From NCBI GenBank assembly GCA_012718975.1, contig JAAYBF010000043.1:1-64000 (forward strand): a stretch of 64,000 nt of DNA, written 5' to 3'. The translations under genes and the position numbers were made by a program. The notes below the pieces were generated by a model that worked only from the letters and a program-made list of their open reading frames with translations, did no database searches and was not told the DNA's origin. The stretch is from Solirubrobacterales bacterium (GTDB lineage: Bacteria > Actinomycetota > Thermoleophilia > Solirubrobacterales > Thermoleophilaceae). Positions within the stretch are counted from its first letter, which is position 1; every line of letters begins with the position of its first letter. Positions 62,341 to 64,000 of this stretch are shown in pieces.

Positions 62341-63320
62341 ACGCCGAGCGCCAGCTCGCGGCGCTGCTCGAAGCCGCCGGGCCGGGCGTCGCCGCGGGGC
62401 TCGCGCGGATGGAGGCGCGGCTCGAGGAGATCGCCGCCGGCGACGGCGAGGCGCTCGCCGCGCACGCGCGTCGCATGGTCGCGGCGGGCGGCAAGCGCCT
62501 GCGCCCGCTGCTGGTGCTGCTCGCCGCCGGCCCGGACGATCCGCCGACCGCCGCGGTCGCCGCCGCGGTCGCCGTCGAGCTGCTGCACACAGCCACCCTC
62601 GTCCACGACGACGTCCTCGACCGCGCGCCGCTGCGGCGCGGCCGCCCGACGGTCTTCGCGACCGCCGGCCCCCACGCCGCTACGGCCACCGGCGACCTGC
62701 TCTTCGCGCGGGCGTTCGCCGAGCTGGCCGGCACCGGCAGCGCCGGCGCGGTCGAGGCGCTCTCGGCCGCCTCGACGGCGCTGGCGCGCGGCGAGCTGCT
62801 CCAGCGCGCCGACGCATGGGACGCCGAGGTGGCCGTCGACCGCTACGTCGAGCGCTGCGGCCTGAAGACCGGCAGCCTGTTCGCGGCCGCCGCGCGGCTC
62901 GGCGCGCTGCTCGGCGACGGCGGCGGCGATCCCGACGGCCTGGCGGCCTTCGGCGACCACGTCGGCGTCGCCTTCCAGATCCTCGACGACGTCCTCGACG
63001 TGTCCGGCCCGGTCGAGCGGACGGGCAAGCACCGCGGCACCGACCTGCTCGACGGCACCGTCACGCTCCCGCTGATCCTCGCGCGCGCACGCGACCCCGC
63101 GCTGGCGGCGCTCGACCTGCGCGCGGAGGTCCGCGACGCCGCCGCGGCCGAGGCCGTCTGCGACCGGATCGCCGCGACCGGCGCGCTCGACGCCGCCCGC
63201 GCCGCCGCCCTCGAGCGCGTCGCCGCCGCCAAGGCGCTGCTTCCCGCCGCCACGGGCGGCGACTGGCAGCTCGGCGTGCTCGACGCCGTCGCCGACTCGG
63301 TCGTGGCGCGCTACTCGTAG
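62337..63320 (+). CDS. Polyprenyl diphosphate synthase (menaquinone side chain)
   Basis: 327 residues from GTG 62337. FARM region LVHDDVLDRAPLRRGRPT and SARM region AFQILDDVLDVSG both bind Mg-diphosphate. GGKRLRP lies near the N-terminus. The chain-length region before FARM (AVAVELLHTATL) carries Leu-Leu, fitting a long-chain (hepta/octa-prenyl) product, but length cannot be fixed from this. The context with menG and qcrABC points to menaquinone side-chain synthesis. Confidence 0.88.
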   Translation: MNAERQLAALLEAAGPGVAAGLARMEARLEEIAAGDGEALAAHARRMVAAGGKRLRPLLVLLAAGPDDPPTAAVAAAVAVELLHTATLVHDDVLDRAPLRRGRPTVFATAGPHAATATGDLLFARAFAELAGTGSAGAVEALSAASTALARGELLQRADAWDAEVAVDRYVERCGLKTGSLFAAAARLGALLGDGGGDPDGLAAFGDHVGVAFQILDDVLDVSGPVERTGKHRGTDLLDGTVTLPLILARARDPALAALDLRAEVRDAAAAEAVCDRIAATGALDAARAAALERVAAAKALLPAATGGDWQLGVLDAVADSVVARYS

Positions 63321-63332
63321 CGCGCGCGGCCG

Positions 63333-63677
63333 CTAGAAGTCCTCGGGCAGGATCGCGTCGACGCGCAGCGCGGCGGCGAAGCGGTCGAGCTCGGCGGCGA
63401 GGTTGTCACGCGAGAGGCGCCGGTAGGCGGTCGCGAGCGCCTCGGCGCCCTCGGCGAGACGAGCGTCGTAGGCATCGACGAGGGTCTGCGAGTAGACGCC
63501 CTCGCGCTGGCGCTCGCACTCCGGGCAGCGCAGCCCGACCCGCCAGGCCCGGTTGGCCGCCTCCTCCCACCACAGCGGCTGGACGAGTCGCGAGCCGCAG
63601 CCCGTGCAGACGTGGAGCCCGTCGTCCCTGCCCGGACTGCGGACTGTCGCCGGATGGTCACCGCCGCTTGGCTGCAT
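63333..63677 (-). CDS. Small zinc-ribbon protein of unknown function
   Basis: 114 residues from ATG 63677, with AAGGAG 5 bp upstream. Two CxxC pairs, HVCTGCGSRL and LRCPECERQ, would bind one zinc. The C-terminal half is helical (SQTLVDAYDARLAEGAEALATAYRRLSRDNLAAEL). No known family is recognised. It lies between the polyprenyl synthase and dcd genes on the opposite strand to both. Confidence 0.65.
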   Translation of the reverse strand: MQPSGGDHPATVRSPGRDDGLHVCTGCGSRLVQPLWWEEAANRAWRVGLRCPECERQREGVYSQTLVDAYDARLAEGAEALATAYRRLSRDNLAAELDRFAAALRVDAILPEDF

Positions 63678-63772
63678 GCCGTCTCCTTACGGGTCGCTGC
63701 CGCGCGATCCTCCCCGGCGCGCCGGACGGCAAGTCATGTGCGGGACCGCCGCCGGACCGCCGCCGGCCGCTG

Positions 63773-63778
63773 TACGCT
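63773..63778 (+). promoter_or_regulatory. -10 box of dcd
   Basis: TACGCT lies 8 bp before the dcd GTG at 63787, in the divergent gap with the zinc-ribbon gene. Confidence 0.4.
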
Positions 63779-63786
63779 CCCGGGCC

Positions 63787-64000
63787 GTGGTCCTCAGCGA
63801 CAAGACGATCCGCGCGGAGATCGACGCCGGCCGCATCGTGGTCGACCCCTACGACGGCGCCCTGATCCAGCCGTCGAGCATCGACGTTCGGGTCGACCGG
63901 CGCTTCCGCGTCTTCCACAACGCGCGCTATCCCTACATCGACGTCCGCCAGCCGATGGACGAGCTGACCGAGCTGGTCGAGGTCAGCGGCGACGAGCCGT
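63787..64000 (+). CDS. dcd: dCTP deaminase, N-terminal part (runs off window)
   Basis: The first 71 codons from GTG 63787 are present; the gene continues past base 64000. The start LSDKTIRAEIDAGRIVVDPYDGALIQPSSIDVRVDRRFRVF is the characteristic Dcd N-terminus (PSS.D.R). The enzyme deaminates dCTP to dUTP (or to dUMP in bifunctional forms) for thymidylate synthesis. Whether it is the bifunctional type cannot be judged from this fragment. Confidence 0.92.
   Translation, partial: MVLSDKTIRAEIDAGRIVVDPYDGALIQPSSIDVRVDRRFRVFHNARYPYIDVRQPMDELTELVEVSGDEP

Overview
This is a very GC-rich chromosomal segment around the replication-origin gene cluster of a bacterium that looks like a member of the Actinomycetota, most plausibly the class Thermoleophilia (Solirubrobacterales and relatives). 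The reasons are the actinobacterial fhaA-fhaB-pstP-rodA-pbpA-pknB signalling operon, frequent GTG/TTG starts, many near-leaderless genes, a menaquinone chain with a b6-type cytochrome complex, and DUF4446/DUF4126 genes. The taxonomic call is inference; no marker was searched.

Layout. 1-5.7 kb (minus): nucleotide-sugar genes (CapD-type dehydratase, DUF354 protein, DegT aminotransferase) with an ATPase/DUF4143 gene inserted behind three exact-period 22-bp repeats. 5.8-9.9 kb: a GAF/SpoIIE phosphatase broken by an in-frame amber codon, a receptor Ser/Thr kinase, and a DsbA-like protein. 9.9-20 kb (minus): an operon of kinase, fhaA, fhaB, pstP, rodA, pbpA, PASTA kinase and ddl, joining peptidoglycan synthesis to phospho-signalling. 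20-24 kb (plus): CARDB protein, DUF4446, pheA, HNH protein and a coiled-coil membrane protein. 24-35 kb (minus): dnaA, dnaN, recF, dciA, gyrB and gyrA (with a 420-residue intein), followed by a structured RNA-like element. 35-40 kb (plus): rpmH, rnpA, yidD, yidC, jag, rsmG, parA, parB, then tRNA-Ile(GAT).

40-53.7 kb is mixed: a bifunctional nuclease, a second ddl with an aminotransferase, a phosphodiesterase, GtrA plus a membrane glycosyltransferase, a YmdB-type phosphoesterase, an ABC exporter, a Tat-exported flavoprotein, a nucleotidyltransferase-like protein, peptide deformylase and an ACT regulator. 53.7-59.3 kb is a heme locus (hemB, fused AhbA-AhbB-like protein, hemL) interrupted by two secreted hydrolases on the other strand. 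59.4-63.3 kb is a respiratory block: Rieske, cytochrome b6, subunit IV-cytochrome c fusion, menaquinone methyltransferase and polyprenyl synthase. The window ends inside dcd.

The most unusual items are: (1) the compact, multi-hairpin element between gyrA and the neighbouring terminator, which presents a near-perfect Shine-Dalgarno sequence in a hairpin loop ahead of a 14-codon ORF; (2) three genes (rsmG, a glycosyltransferase, an SGNH protein) that appear to start at CTG inside a CTGA stop/start overlap; (3) the amber-interrupted SpoIIE phosphatase; (4) the 22-bp operator-like repeats; (5) a parS-like palindrome embedded in the first codons of rsmG; and (6) a recurrent TANNNT box 6-11 bp before many start codons, indicating widespread leaderless transcription.
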